Of a stretch of 9,759 nucleotides of DNA, positions 1 to 4,847 are shown one piece after another. Both the position numbers and the translations under genes were made by a program. The notes beneath the pieces are model-generated. The model made no database searches. It had not been told where the DNA came from and saw only the letters and a list, made by a program, of their open reading frames with translations. This stretch comes from Phycocordibacter sp964398865 (GTDB lineage Bacteria; Patescibacteriota; Minisyncoccia; Phycocordibacterales; Phycocordibacteraceae): NCBI GenBank assembly GCA_964398865.1, contig CAYNOO010000021.1:1-9759 (forward strand). Reading direction: 5' to 3'. The stretch's first letter is position 1; the number at the start of each line of letters is the position of its first letter.

Positions 1-1
1 A

Positions 2-622
2 AAAGGTCTGGAAGCAAACGCCGGTCTCTTCACCTATCCAATGCTTATGGCAGCCGACATTCTCCTCTATGACACCGAAGTCGTCCCTGTAGGGGAAGAC
101 CAGCGTCAGCACATCGAGTATGCGAGGGAAGCGGCGAACAAATTCAATCTTGCGTTTGGAGTAACATTCACGGAACCAAAAGAACATATCCTTGCGTCAG
201 TTGCGACGATTCCCGGTACTGACGGAAAAAAAATGAGTAAGAGTTATGGTAATACCATTCCACTCTTCGGCTCGGACGAAGAGATTCGTTCAGCTGTTAT
301 GGGTGTCGTCACTGACTCGACGCCCGCAGGAGCTCCCTTGAATCCAGATACGGATGTTGCGTTCGCGCTCCATAGAGAATTTAGTAAAGAAATACTGACG
401 GACTTGGAAAAGCGATACCGCGAGGGAACGATCGGCTATAAGGAATCTAAAGAAATCTTAGCGCAAAATATACTTGCACTCATAAAACCAATGCGAGAAA
501 AACGCGACTCCCTCTCTGATGAGAGCATTAAGCAGGTAATCAAAGAAGGCGGAGATAAGGCACGTGCACTGGCTAGTGAGAAGATGACCGATGTGCGAAA
601 GAAAGTAGGTGTTACTTTGTAG
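2..622 (+). CDS. trpS: Tryptophanyl-tRNA synthetase, C-terminal part (5' end outside window)
   Basis: Class I aminoacyl-tRNA synthetase that activates tryptophan and charges tRNA-Trp in the cytoplasm. The reading frame is open from base 2 and begins inside the catalytic core with residues reading GLFTYPMLMAADILLY, followed by VPVGEDQ, a very typical TrpRS block of the Rossmann fold. The ATP-binding signature KMSKS is present as GKKMSKSYGN near bases 224-253, followed by the alpha-helical C-terminal domain. About 206 residues are visible; bacterial TrpRS is usually about 330-345, so roughly the first third, with the HIGH motif, lies upstream of the window. The gene ends at a TAG four bases before the preferred aspS ATG, so the two synthetases very likely form one transcription unit. 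Nothing suggests a defect other than the window edge. Confidence 0.97.
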   Translation, partial: KGLEANAGLFTYPMLMAADILLYDTEVVPVGEDQRQHIEYAREAANKFNLAFGVTFTEPKEHILASVATIPGTDGKKMSKSYGNTIPLFGSDEEIRSAVMGVVTDSTPAGAPLNPDTDVAFALHREFSKEILTDLEKRYREGTIGYKESKEILAQNILALIKPMREKRDSLSDESIKQVIKEGGDKARALASEKMTDVRKKVGVTL

Positions 623-626
623 GAAT

Positions 627-2024
627 ATGAAAAGAACTTTAGTGCGAGAACTGCATGAACATATTGATGAGGAAGTCGTAATGCAAGGCTGGGTGGATGT
701 ACGGCGCGACCACGGAAAGCTGACGTTCATTGATCTTCGCGATCGCTCCGGCAAAGTGCAGATGGTAGCCCTTCCGAATCATGAGGAAGCGCACGCTATT
801 GCAGGGACACTCCGCTCAGAGTGGGTGATTGAGGTTCGAGGAAAAGTTAATAAGCGACCTCCCAAAATGGTAAACGCGGAGCTGCCAAGCGGAGACGTGG
901 AAATCGAGATTCTCGAAATCACTATTTTGAACCACGCGGAGACTCCGCCATTCGATATCACTGAAGATTCTTCTCTTATTGATGAGCAGGTGCGATTGAA
1001 ATATCGATATCTTGATCTTCGGACAGAGCGTCTGCAGAAAAACATGAAGCTTCGTTCTGAATTCGTGCGCCGTGTTCGCGAATTCCTCTTTTCTCTCGAC
1101 TTCACTGAGATAGAGACGCCGCTTCTTACAGAATCAACCCCAGAAGGTTCCCGCGACTTCGTGGTGCCATCCCGAATCAATCCAGGCAAGTTCTACGCGC
1201 TGCCGCAGTCACCCCAGCAATACAAGCAGCTCCTGATGACGGCAGGGTTCGAGCGTTATTTCCAGATAGCGCGTGCCGTCCGGGACGAGGACCTTCGAGC
1301 TGATCGCGGATTCGAGCACAGCCAGGTGGACTTGGAGATGTCGTTCGAGAGTATGGAAGATGTCATGCAGACCGTAGAAACCATGATGATTACGGTAGTT
1401 GAAGGTATGGGTTATCACGTTAAAGAAAAACCCTTTCCACGCGTGAGCTACAAGGACGCGATTGCAAACCACGGCGCTGATAAATTTGACCTTCGAACCG
1501 AAACTGAAAAAGAAGAGGGGGTGCTCGCCTATGCGTGGGTCATAAACTTTCCATTCTTTGAAAAAACTGACGAAGGTAGCTGGACCTTTACGCATAACCC
1601 TTTCTCGATGCCAATCCCTGAGCACGTAGAGTGGCTTATGAAAGGAGAGCGTATTGATGAAATTTTGACCACACAATATGACCTGGTGTGTAATGGATTT
1701 GAAACGGGAGGCGGCTCTATTCGTGCACATAAGCCAGAAATCCTTAAAGCCACTTACAAGGCGATGGGTTATTCCGATGAAGAGACTGAAGAGCGAGTAG
1801 GACACATGATTGAAGCATTCCGCTATGGCACACCTCCTCACGGTGGTATTGCGCTCGGCATTGAACGCAACATTATGAACTTAGCAGGTGAGCACTATCT
1901 CCGAGAAGTCCAAGCATTTCCAATGACTCGTGGAGGACAAACAGCTGTCATGAATGCTCCTAAAGAACTTTCCCAAAAGCAGTTAGACGAACTTGGTTTG
2001 AGCGTAAAAAAGAAACCTCAATAG
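627..2024 (+). CDS. aspS: Aspartyl-tRNA synthetase, short form lacking the GAD insertion domain
   Basis: Class II synthetase that charges tRNA-Asp. The N-terminal OB-fold anticodon-binding domain covers residues 1 to about 105 (GWVDVRRDHGKLTFIDLRDR). The catalytic core follows with the bacterial-type block YRYLDLR, motif 2 (FQIARAVRDEDLRADR, R219-D220-E221), GGGSIR near 361-366, and motif 3 GGIALGIER with R414. The protein has 465 residues, while bacterial AspRS is usually about 580-600. The missing part is the GAD insertion: GADKFDLRTE (283-292) is followed after about ten residues by WVINFPFFE. The C-terminus matches the family end (REVQAFPMTRGGQTAVMNAP). I chose ATG 627 because it gives the usual MKRT-like start just after the trpS stop. 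An in-frame GTG at 609 would overlap trpS and add an unconserved MLLCRN. H29 in the RRDHG motif resembles non-discriminating AspRS enzymes. Confidence 0.96.
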   Translation: MKRTLVRELHEHIDEEVVMQGWVDVRRDHGKLTFIDLRDRSGKVQMVALPNHEEAHAIAGTLRSEWVIEVRGKVNKRPPKMVNAELPSGDVEIEILEITILNHAETPPFDITEDSSLIDEQVRLKYRYLDLRTERLQKNMKLRSEFVRRVREFLFSLDFTEIETPLLTESTPEGSRDFVVPSRINPGKFYALPQSPQQYKQLLMTAGFERYFQIARAVRDEDLRADRGFEHSQVDLEMSFESMEDVMQTVETMMITVVEGMGYHVKEKPFPRVSYKDAIANHGADKFDLRTETEKEEGVLAYAWVINFPFFEKTDEGSWTFTHNPFSMPIPEHVEWLMKGERIDEILTTQYDLVCNGFETGGGSIRAHKPEILKATYKAMGYSDEETEERVGHMIEAFRYGTPPHGGIALGIERNIMNLAGEHYLREVQAFPMTRGGQTAVMNAPKELSQKQLDELGLSVKKKPQ

Positions 2025-2065
2025 CTCTTCCGAGTGATTTAACTTGAAAGGTGGCTAGTGTAAAC

Positions 2066-2090
2066 TGATTTGATATATCATATCAGCGAT
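2066..2090 (+). repeat. Left copy of 25-bp inverted repeat / putative operator of the TrpR-like gene
   Basis: A 25-base AT-rich element ending 12 bases before the TrpR-like start codon. It reappears without mismatch on the opposite strand at 2536-2560, just after the gene. Its core TGATATATCATATCA (2071-2085) is an imperfect palindrome with 6-bp arms TGATAT/ATATCA and a 3-bp spacer, a size and symmetry expected for a dimeric helix-turn-helix repressor. A -35-like TTGATA lies inside it at 2070-2075, so binding here would plausibly block transcription of the gene. The repeat itself is directly visible; the operator role is inferred. Confidence 0.75.
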
Positions 2091-2102
2091 TAAGAATGGC
2101 GT

Positions 2103-2522
2103 ATGAAGATTCAAGCAAAAAACCTTAGCGACACGGAAAAGATAAAGATTCTTGACGCTCTCTACACGGCAGCAGGTTCTCTCAAAGGTAGAGCTAGTAT
2201 GAAAGCGTTTCTTAGAGATCTCTTGACCGAAAGCGAGCGCATTATGCTCGGAAGACGCATTCTTATAGCGCGGAGCCTATTAGAGGGACAGACTAGCCGA
2301 GCAATCTCTGAGAACTTGGGTGTTGGTTTGGATACCGTGTGGAGAGTGGAACAGTGGCTCCAAGATCAGATGCCAGGATATGAAAAAGCGATACAAGGAA
2401 TGAAGCGCGAAATTGGCGCTCGACTAAAGAAAGCGGAATCAAAGAAAAATTGGAGTAATTTGAAAAAGAAATACCCTCTCCACTTTCTCCTTTTTACTAT
2501 CAGTGACAGCCTAAAGAAGTGA
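2103..2522 (+). CDS. TrpR/YerC-family helix-turn-helix DNA-binding protein
   Basis: A 139-residue protein with the Trp-repressor superfamily fold. Residues about 36-86 read FLRDLLTESERIMLGRRILIARSLLEGQ and continue into the HTH (SRAISENLGVGLDTVWRVEQWL, about 65-86). This parallels the E. coli TrpR block of helices C-E and the YerC/YecD proteins of Gram-positives. The protein is longer than TrpR (about 108) because of a basic tail after residue 100 that is rich in Lys and ends with a short hydrophobic stretch (LHFLLFTISD). It is a likely dimeric transcription factor. Whether it senses tryptophan cannot be told from sequence, although trpS lies just upstream. Matching inverted elements on both sides suggest autoregulation. 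No clear Shine-Dalgarno precedes ATG 2103, and the final AAG-TGA codons lie inside the downstream palindrome arm. It converges with pepA. Confidence 0.9.
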   Translation: MKIQAKNLSDTEKIKILDALYTAAGSLKGRASMKAFLRDLLTESERIMLGRRILIARSLLEGQTSRAISENLGVGLDTVWRVEQWLQDQMPGYEKAIQGMKREIGARLKKAESKKNWSNLKKKYPLHFLLFTISDSLKK

Positions 2523-2563
2523 TTTGATATATCATATCGCTGATATGATATATCAAATCACTT
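2517..2563. repeat. 47-bp perfect inverted repeat after the TrpR-like gene (double operator or hairpin)
   Basis: Two 22-base arms (2517-2538 and 2542-2563) are exact reverse complements separated by the trinucleotide GCT. Each arm contains the TGATATATCATATC-type core found upstream of the TrpR-like gene, so the palindrome is effectively two operator-like units head to head. The arm beginning AAGTGATTT includes the stop codon of the TrpR-like gene. As RNA it would fold into a long AT-rich hairpin between convergent genes, but neither side has an adjacent T-run, so a classical intrinsic terminator is not supported. Bases 2536-2560 are the exact inverse of 2066-2090. Confidence 0.85.
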
Positions 2564-2602
2564 GGTAAAACATGGGGAATAAAACTTTTGTACCGAAATC
2601 AG

Positions 2603-3988
2603 TTAGAATGTTTCGATAAGACGAACAAGAAGGCGGATAGGGGTGCCTGTTGCGCCTTTTGCGAGCATATCTTCAGGAATCGACTCCATACGCGGGGCAA
2701 TATCGATGTGCGCCCATTGAGCAAATTTTTCAGTAAATTGCGCCAAGAATGTCCCGCCGTTTATAGTCCCACCGCCAGTCTTTCCTTGTGCGGGGACATT
2801 AGCGAGGTCAGCATGTACGCCGCGTATATCTGCTTCATATTCTTTCCAAAGGGGGAGCGGCCAAACGTATTCTCCGGATTTTTCTCCAAGCTCGCGGAGT
2901 AAGGTTTCAAGATTGGGACTCCGCGTCATAATCGCAGAGGCACGCTTCCCGAGAGCGACGAGCGCGGCTCCGGTCAATGTCGCGACATCGATGACAAGCC
3001 GCGGATTATAGCGTTCCGCGTAGGTGAGGGCGTCGCCGAGGATGAGGCGCCCTTCAGCGTCGGTATTGAAAACCTCGACGGTCTTTCCGTTCATAGCTCG
3101 GAGTATGTCGCCAGGCCTGTACGCAGAGCCTGAAACCGCATTCTCGACCGCCGGGACGAGGGCGATGACGTTCTTTTTCAATTTGAGCTTCGCTGCGATG
3201 GCGACGGTGGCTATGACGGAAGCTCCACCCGCCATATCGTGGTTCATCCCCATGAGGGAATCGGAAGGCTTGAGGTTGATGCCGCCCGTATCAAAGGTGA
3301 TTCCTTTGCCGACCAAAACTATCGGCTTTTGCTTGCTGGCTTTCCCGGCACCCCAATACTCGACGATGATGAATTTCGGCTCTTCTGCCGATCCTTTCGT
3401 CACACCCAGGATAAGGCCCATCTTGAGCTTCTTTATCTCTGAAAGGGGAAGTACTGTAACGGTAGCGGCTGTGCCTTTGAGCTGGCGCTTGGCTTCTGAG
3501 GCGAGTATCGAAGGCGTCATGTCGCCGCCTGGCGTATTCGCAAGGTTGCGGCAATATGCTATCTCTCCGGCGATGATCTGGCCTTCCTTGAAACCGCGTT
3601 TCGCGTCGGCTGTAGCTCCGAGAACGCTGATCGTCTTGACCTCTGCGAACCCTTCTTTAGGAGGAGTCTTATAGAGGCGGAACTCGTAGTTCGCCATCTC
3701 GAAGTTCTCCGCAAGCATGCGGCCGAGCTCATAGTCAGAAATATCTTTCATGCCTGCGAACTGGAAATCAGAGAAAGATACCTTGAGCGCGCTTATGCGA
3801 TGCTCATTCGCCGTGCGTACCAGCTTTCGCGCGCTCACGATGAGCTTGCGGCGGGTCATCTCGTCCGCTTTGCCGATGCCGAGTTTTAACGCAAGAACCT
3901 CTTTACCGGTCTCGACGACCTTGGTGATCTCTCCTTGTATGAGATCGACAGCGATAGCGCCTTTTGTTTCGTTAAAGTCTATTTTCAT
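2603..3988 (-). CDS. pepA: Leucyl aminopeptidase (M17 family, cytosol aminopeptidase)
   Basis: A 461-residue dinuclear-metal exopeptidase that removes N-terminal residues from peptides in the cytoplasm; family members form hexamers, and some (E. coli PepA) also bind DNA. The N-terminal domain (1 to about 150) is divergent. The catalytic domain carries every M17 ligand: VGKGITFDTGG (K228, D233), K240 in INLKP, D251 in HDMAGG, and the signature NTDAEGRL (D310, E312, catalytic R314). Spacings between these residues are the same as in E. coli PepA (K270, D275, K282, D293, D352, E354, R356). The C-terminal ATLTGA, GGTINGG and WAHIDIA blocks are also intact. ATG 3988 gives a normal family length. 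No Shine-Dalgarno is seen; a 6-bp inverted repeat lies just upstream. It is transcribed against its upstream and downstream operons, with the small Cys-rich ORFs preceding it on the same strand. Confidence 0.97.
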   Translation of the reverse strand: MKIDFNETKGAIAVDLIQGEITKVVETGKEVLALKLGIGKADEMTRRKLIVSARKLVRTANEHRISALKVSFSDFQFAGMKDISDYELGRMLAENFEMANYEFRLYKTPPKEGFAEVKTISVLGATADAKRGFKEGQIIAGEIAYCRNLANTPGGDMTPSILASEAKRQLKGTAATVTVLPLSEIKKLKMGLILGVTKGSAEEPKFIIVEYWGAGKASKQKPIVLVGKGITFDTGGINLKPSDSLMGMNHDMAGGASVIATVAIAAKLKLKKNVIALVPAVENAVSGSAYRPGDILRAMNGKTVEVFNTDAEGRLILGDALTYAERYNPRLVIDVATLTGAALVALGKRASAIMTRSPNLETLLRELGEKSGEYVWPLPLWKEYEADIRGVHADLANVPAQGKTGGGTINGGTFLAQFTEKFAQWAHIDIAPRMESIPEDMLAKGATGTPIRLLVRLIETF

Positions 3989-3997
3989 ATCAGGTCA

Positions 3998-4013
3998 GTC
4001 TATACGAATAGAC
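3998..4013. repeat. Short inverted repeat in the pepA leader
   Basis: GTCTAT-ACGA-ATAGAC is a perfect 6-bp inverted repeat with a 4-base centre, located 10-25 bases upstream of the pepA ATG on the minus strand and between pepA and the 49-codon ORF. On the minus strand it contains TATAGA, a possible -10 hexamer, so it could be an operator overlapping a pepA promoter. No convincing -35 was found. It is short enough that chance cannot be excluded. Confidence 0.35.
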
Positions 4014-4034
4014 CGTTTCGAGCCAGAAACCACT

Positions 4035-4184
4035 TTACTCAAACCCGCCACTTCTTCGACGCCCCTTTTTAGGGTACTGAGGATGATTTGGGTTCTTAGG
4101 GCAAATTTCTTCGTGTTCCATTCCGCCAAATGCGCCGCATATTGGGCACCCTATATCTAATCCTTCTCTAAAGCCTTGCGTCAT
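4035..4184 (-). CDS. Small zinc-ribbon-like protein, 49 aa (hypothetical)
   Basis: Not recognised as a named family. The peptide has C13-P-I-C16 followed by H24 and C28 (Cx2C-x7-H-x3-C), within IGCPICGAF and EHEEICPKNP, and ends in a basic Lys/Arg/Gly-rich tail. It aligns with the next small ORF upstream (4266-4376): all four putative zinc ligands have the same residue numbers, counted from Met, and CGA, EHEE and CP are shared. That agreement is why I place the start at 4184. An in-frame start at 4247 (70 residues) would add an unconserved N-terminus lying over a promoter-like TATATT (4192-4197), which ends 7 bases before ATG 4184. It lies 46 bases upstream of pepA on the same strand. Possible roles include RNA or DNA binding, or a metal-binding accessory to another protein; none can be shown here. 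Confidence 0.6.
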   Translation of the reverse strand: MTQGFREGLDIGCPICGAFGGMEHEEICPKNPNHPQYPKKGRRRSGGFE

Positions 4185-4191
4185 AATGCTT

Positions 4192-4197
4192 AATATA
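4192..4197 (-). promoter_or_regulatory. Candidate -10 element for the 49-aa zinc-ribbon gene
   Basis: TATATT on the minus strand with 7 bases to the ATG at 4184, which would put the start of transcription at or next to the start codon (leaderless). A good -35 was not found; the hexamer 17 bases upstream is a poor match. Support comes mainly from the same geometry at other starts in this window. Confidence 0.4.
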
Positions 4198-4265
4198 ATT
4201 ACACTCCTAACTAATCTGATAGTACGCCTCGAACCTTCCGCTGGCAACGAGGGGGTGGGATTTTC

Positions 4266-4376
4266 TTACTTACGCTTCCTCCGGAGAGCTGGGCACCATT
4301 CTTCATGCTCTCCTCCGAATACAGCGCCGCAATATTCGCACCCTACACGCGACCCGTTCTCTTTTTGCTTAAACAT
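4266..4376 (-). CDS. Small zinc-ribbon-like protein, 36 aa (hypothetical)
   Basis: A 36-residue ORF reading MFKQKENGSRVGCEYCGAVF and continuing GGEHEEWCPALRRKRK. C13, C16, H24 and C28 form Cx2C-x7-H-x3-C, a plausible single zinc site. The four positions and the CGA/GG/EHEE/CP residues match the 49-residue ORF downstream, so the two look like diverged tandem duplicates. The end is strongly basic (RRKRK), compatible with nucleic acid binding. It has its own promoter-like sequence, GTGACC-N17-TAATAC, with exactly 6 bases from the -10 hexamer to ATG. The predicted mRNA would be leaderless, consistent with the lack of a Shine-Dalgarno site. It is too short to prove coding by length; the paralogy and the promoter are the evidence. 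No named family is assigned. Confidence 0.62.
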   Translation of the reverse strand: MFKQKENGSRVGCEYCGAVFGGEHEEWCPALRRKRK

Positions 4377-4382
4377 ACTTAG

Positions 4383-4411
4383 GTATTATTTTATTTTTGC
4401 TAATCGGTCAC
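4383..4411 (-). promoter_or_regulatory. Candidate sigma-70-type promoter of the 36-aa gene
   Basis: On the minus strand the -35 is GTGACC (4406-4411), the spacer is exactly 17 bases, and the -10 is TAATAC (4383-4388), followed by 6 bases and the ATG at 4376. The -35 matches TTGACA at 4 of 6 positions (TGAC core). The predicted transcription start coincides with the A of the ATG, giving a leaderless message. Confidence 0.5.
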
Positions 4412-4418
4412 CTCGGGT

Positions 4419-4541
4419 TCACCCCCTATAAAAGCTGTGCAGTACGCACCTTTGAGGGGCCAGCCTGCGGCACTCTTCGCACCATTCGGGGTCAGGGTCA
4501 TTCGTGACCCCGAATCTCTGTAAGCGAGCTTCCATGTTCAT
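4419..4541 (-). CDS. Possible small Cys-rich protein, 38-40 aa (hypothetical)
   Basis: An ORF opening with ATG-AAC-ATG (starts at 4541 or 4535) and ending at TGA 4419. The 38-residue form carries WCEECRRLAPQRCVLHSF, with C19, C22, C30 and H33 as Cx2C-x7-Cx2H, a zinc-knuckle-like arrangement. It is followed on the same strand by two better supported CCHC micro-ORFs and keeps the same x7 gap between ligand pairs, but shares little other sequence with them. Its coding status is less certain. No clear promoter or Shine-Dalgarno fits either start, an 11-bp inverted repeat lies inside it, and a competing frame starts at a nearby ATG behind TATTAG-N6. It might instead be a structured leader RNA. Function unknown. 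Confidence 0.38.
   Translation of the reverse strand: MNMEARLQRFGVTNDPDPEWCEECRRLAPQRCVLHSFYRG
4484..4515. repeat. 11-bp inverted repeat with a competing UUCG-type hairpin
   Basis: ATTCGGGGTCA (4484-4494) and TGACCCCGAAT (4505-4515) are perfect reverse complements around a 10-base loop. Because GGGTCA occurs twice in tandem, the second copy (4495-4500) can instead pair with TGACCC (4505-4510) around a TTCG tetraloop on the plus strand. The structure lies inside the candidate 38-40 codon ORF. It has no adjacent T-run, so it is not an intrinsic terminator. Confidence 0.6.
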
Positions 4542-4576
4542 TCATCATTTTCATTGATTACTAATATCGACCTTCC

Positions 4577-4609
4577 AAAAAAAGACCCCCTCGCTTGGAG
4601 GGGGTCTTT
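4577..4609 (-). terminator. Strong intrinsic terminator of the small minus-strand unit
   Basis: A 12-bp perfect stem, AAAGACCCCCTC (4581-4592) with GAGGGGGTCTTT (4598-4609), and a 5-base loop. On the minus strand it ends in a run of seven T (4583-4577). On the plus strand it is followed by moderately T-rich sequence, so it may also stop transcription entering from the left. It lies 37 bases beyond the stop codon of the 28-codon ORF, and no other upstream minus-strand gene needs it. It also isolates the Cys-rich ORFs downstream from that unit. Confidence 0.88.
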
Positions 4610-4646
4610 GGTTTTGGCTTTTTATCTTGTCGCTTTATGCCATCAC

Positions 4647-4733
4647 TCAAAAGAGCCCCTCAAGCGGGAGGATAATGCTGACGACGAGGACGAACGCAGG
4701 GTTCATCGCCGGTGATGTGTCGTTTCGCGACAT
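4647..4733 (-). CDS. Candidate 28-aa hydrophobic microprotein, or small RNA
   Basis: An ORF of 28 codons beginning MSRNDTSPAMNPAFVLVVSI and ending ILPLEGLF. Residues about 12-24 (PAFVLVVSIILPL) are hydrophobic and could insert in or peripherally associate with the membrane; the N-terminus is polar. The unit is unusually complete: a perfect TTGACA -35, 17-base spacer, TAAGGT, 6 bases, ATG, then the ORF, then a strong terminator, for a transcript of about 157 nt. There is no Shine-Dalgarno, in line with a leaderless message. The same transcript could equally be a noncoding RNA; its 5' end can pair as TGTCG-CGAAA-CGACA. I recognise neither the peptide nor the RNA. It is divergent from scpA, whose start is about 115 bases away. 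Confidence 0.42.
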   Translation of the reverse strand: MSRNDTSPAMNPAFVLVVSIILPLEGLF

Positions 4734-4739
4734 AGTTTT

Positions 4740-4768
4740 ACCTTACAGGCTTCATAATTTCATGTCAA
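4740..4768 (-). promoter_or_regulatory. Promoter with consensus -35 for the 28-codon unit
   Basis: On the minus strand TTGACA (4763-4768, consensus) and TAAGGT (4740-4745, TAnnnT core) are separated by exactly 17 bases. Six bases separate the -10 from the ATG at 4733, so transcription is predicted to begin at the start codon. A terminator downstream completes the unit. Confidence 0.62.
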
Positions 4769-4832
4769 GAAAATCATTGTTTATTTTTTTGAGTAGAAGA
4801 TAAAAAACTCCCGAACGCCCAGGATTCGTGCG

Positions 4833-4841
4833 TGTTATAGT
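4833..4841 (+). promoter_or_regulatory. Extended -10 promoter of scpA
   Basis: TGTTATAGT is an extended -10 (TGn plus TATAGT at 4836-4841), followed by 6 bases and the GTG start at 4848. No good -35 lies 16-18 bases upstream, as is common for extended -10 promoters. The start of transcription would fall on the G of the GTG, giving a leaderless scpAB mRNA. The same spacing is seen at murG. Confidence 0.6.
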
Positions 4842-4847
4842 AATTTC

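Noticed and set aside
609..626. GTG start for aspS at 609
   Set aside because: It overlaps the trpS coding end and adds MLLCRN, which does not fit the AspRS N-terminus; ATG 627 does.
1209..1841. Minus-strand 210-codon ORF inside aspS
   Set aside because: Antisense to a fully conserved AspRS core; the translation has no recognisable domain.
2066..2560. TrpR-like gene as a transposon or MITE cargo with terminal inverted repeats
   Set aside because: No target-site duplication flanks the repeats and no transposase is present; operator sites for autoregulation explain them more simply.
2517..2563. 47-bp palindrome as an intrinsic terminator
   Set aside because: The stem is AT-rich and no T-run follows on either strand.
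3024..3674. Plus-strand 216-codon ORF opposite pepA
   Set aside because: It lies opposite the invariant M17 catalytic motifs; low-complexity Ser/Pro/Ala composition is typical of an antisense shadow.
4185..4247. Longer 70-residue start for the 49-aa zinc-ribbon ORF
   Set aside because: The extension covers a promoter-like TATATT and is not matched in the paralogue, whereas ATG 4184 places all four ligands at the same residue numbers.
4186..4431. Plus-strand 81-codon ORF with hydrophobic stretches
   Set aside because: It lies opposite the 36- and 49-codon ORFs and has no family-like motifs; the opposite-strand ORFs show paralogous zinc ligands and promoters, so this is a shadow.
4491..4554. 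Alternative 18-codon minus-strand ORF behind TATTAG-N6-ATG, overlapping the first Cys-rich ORF
   Set aside because: Very short, no motif and no -35; noted only because it weakens the start assignment of the 38-40 codon ORF.
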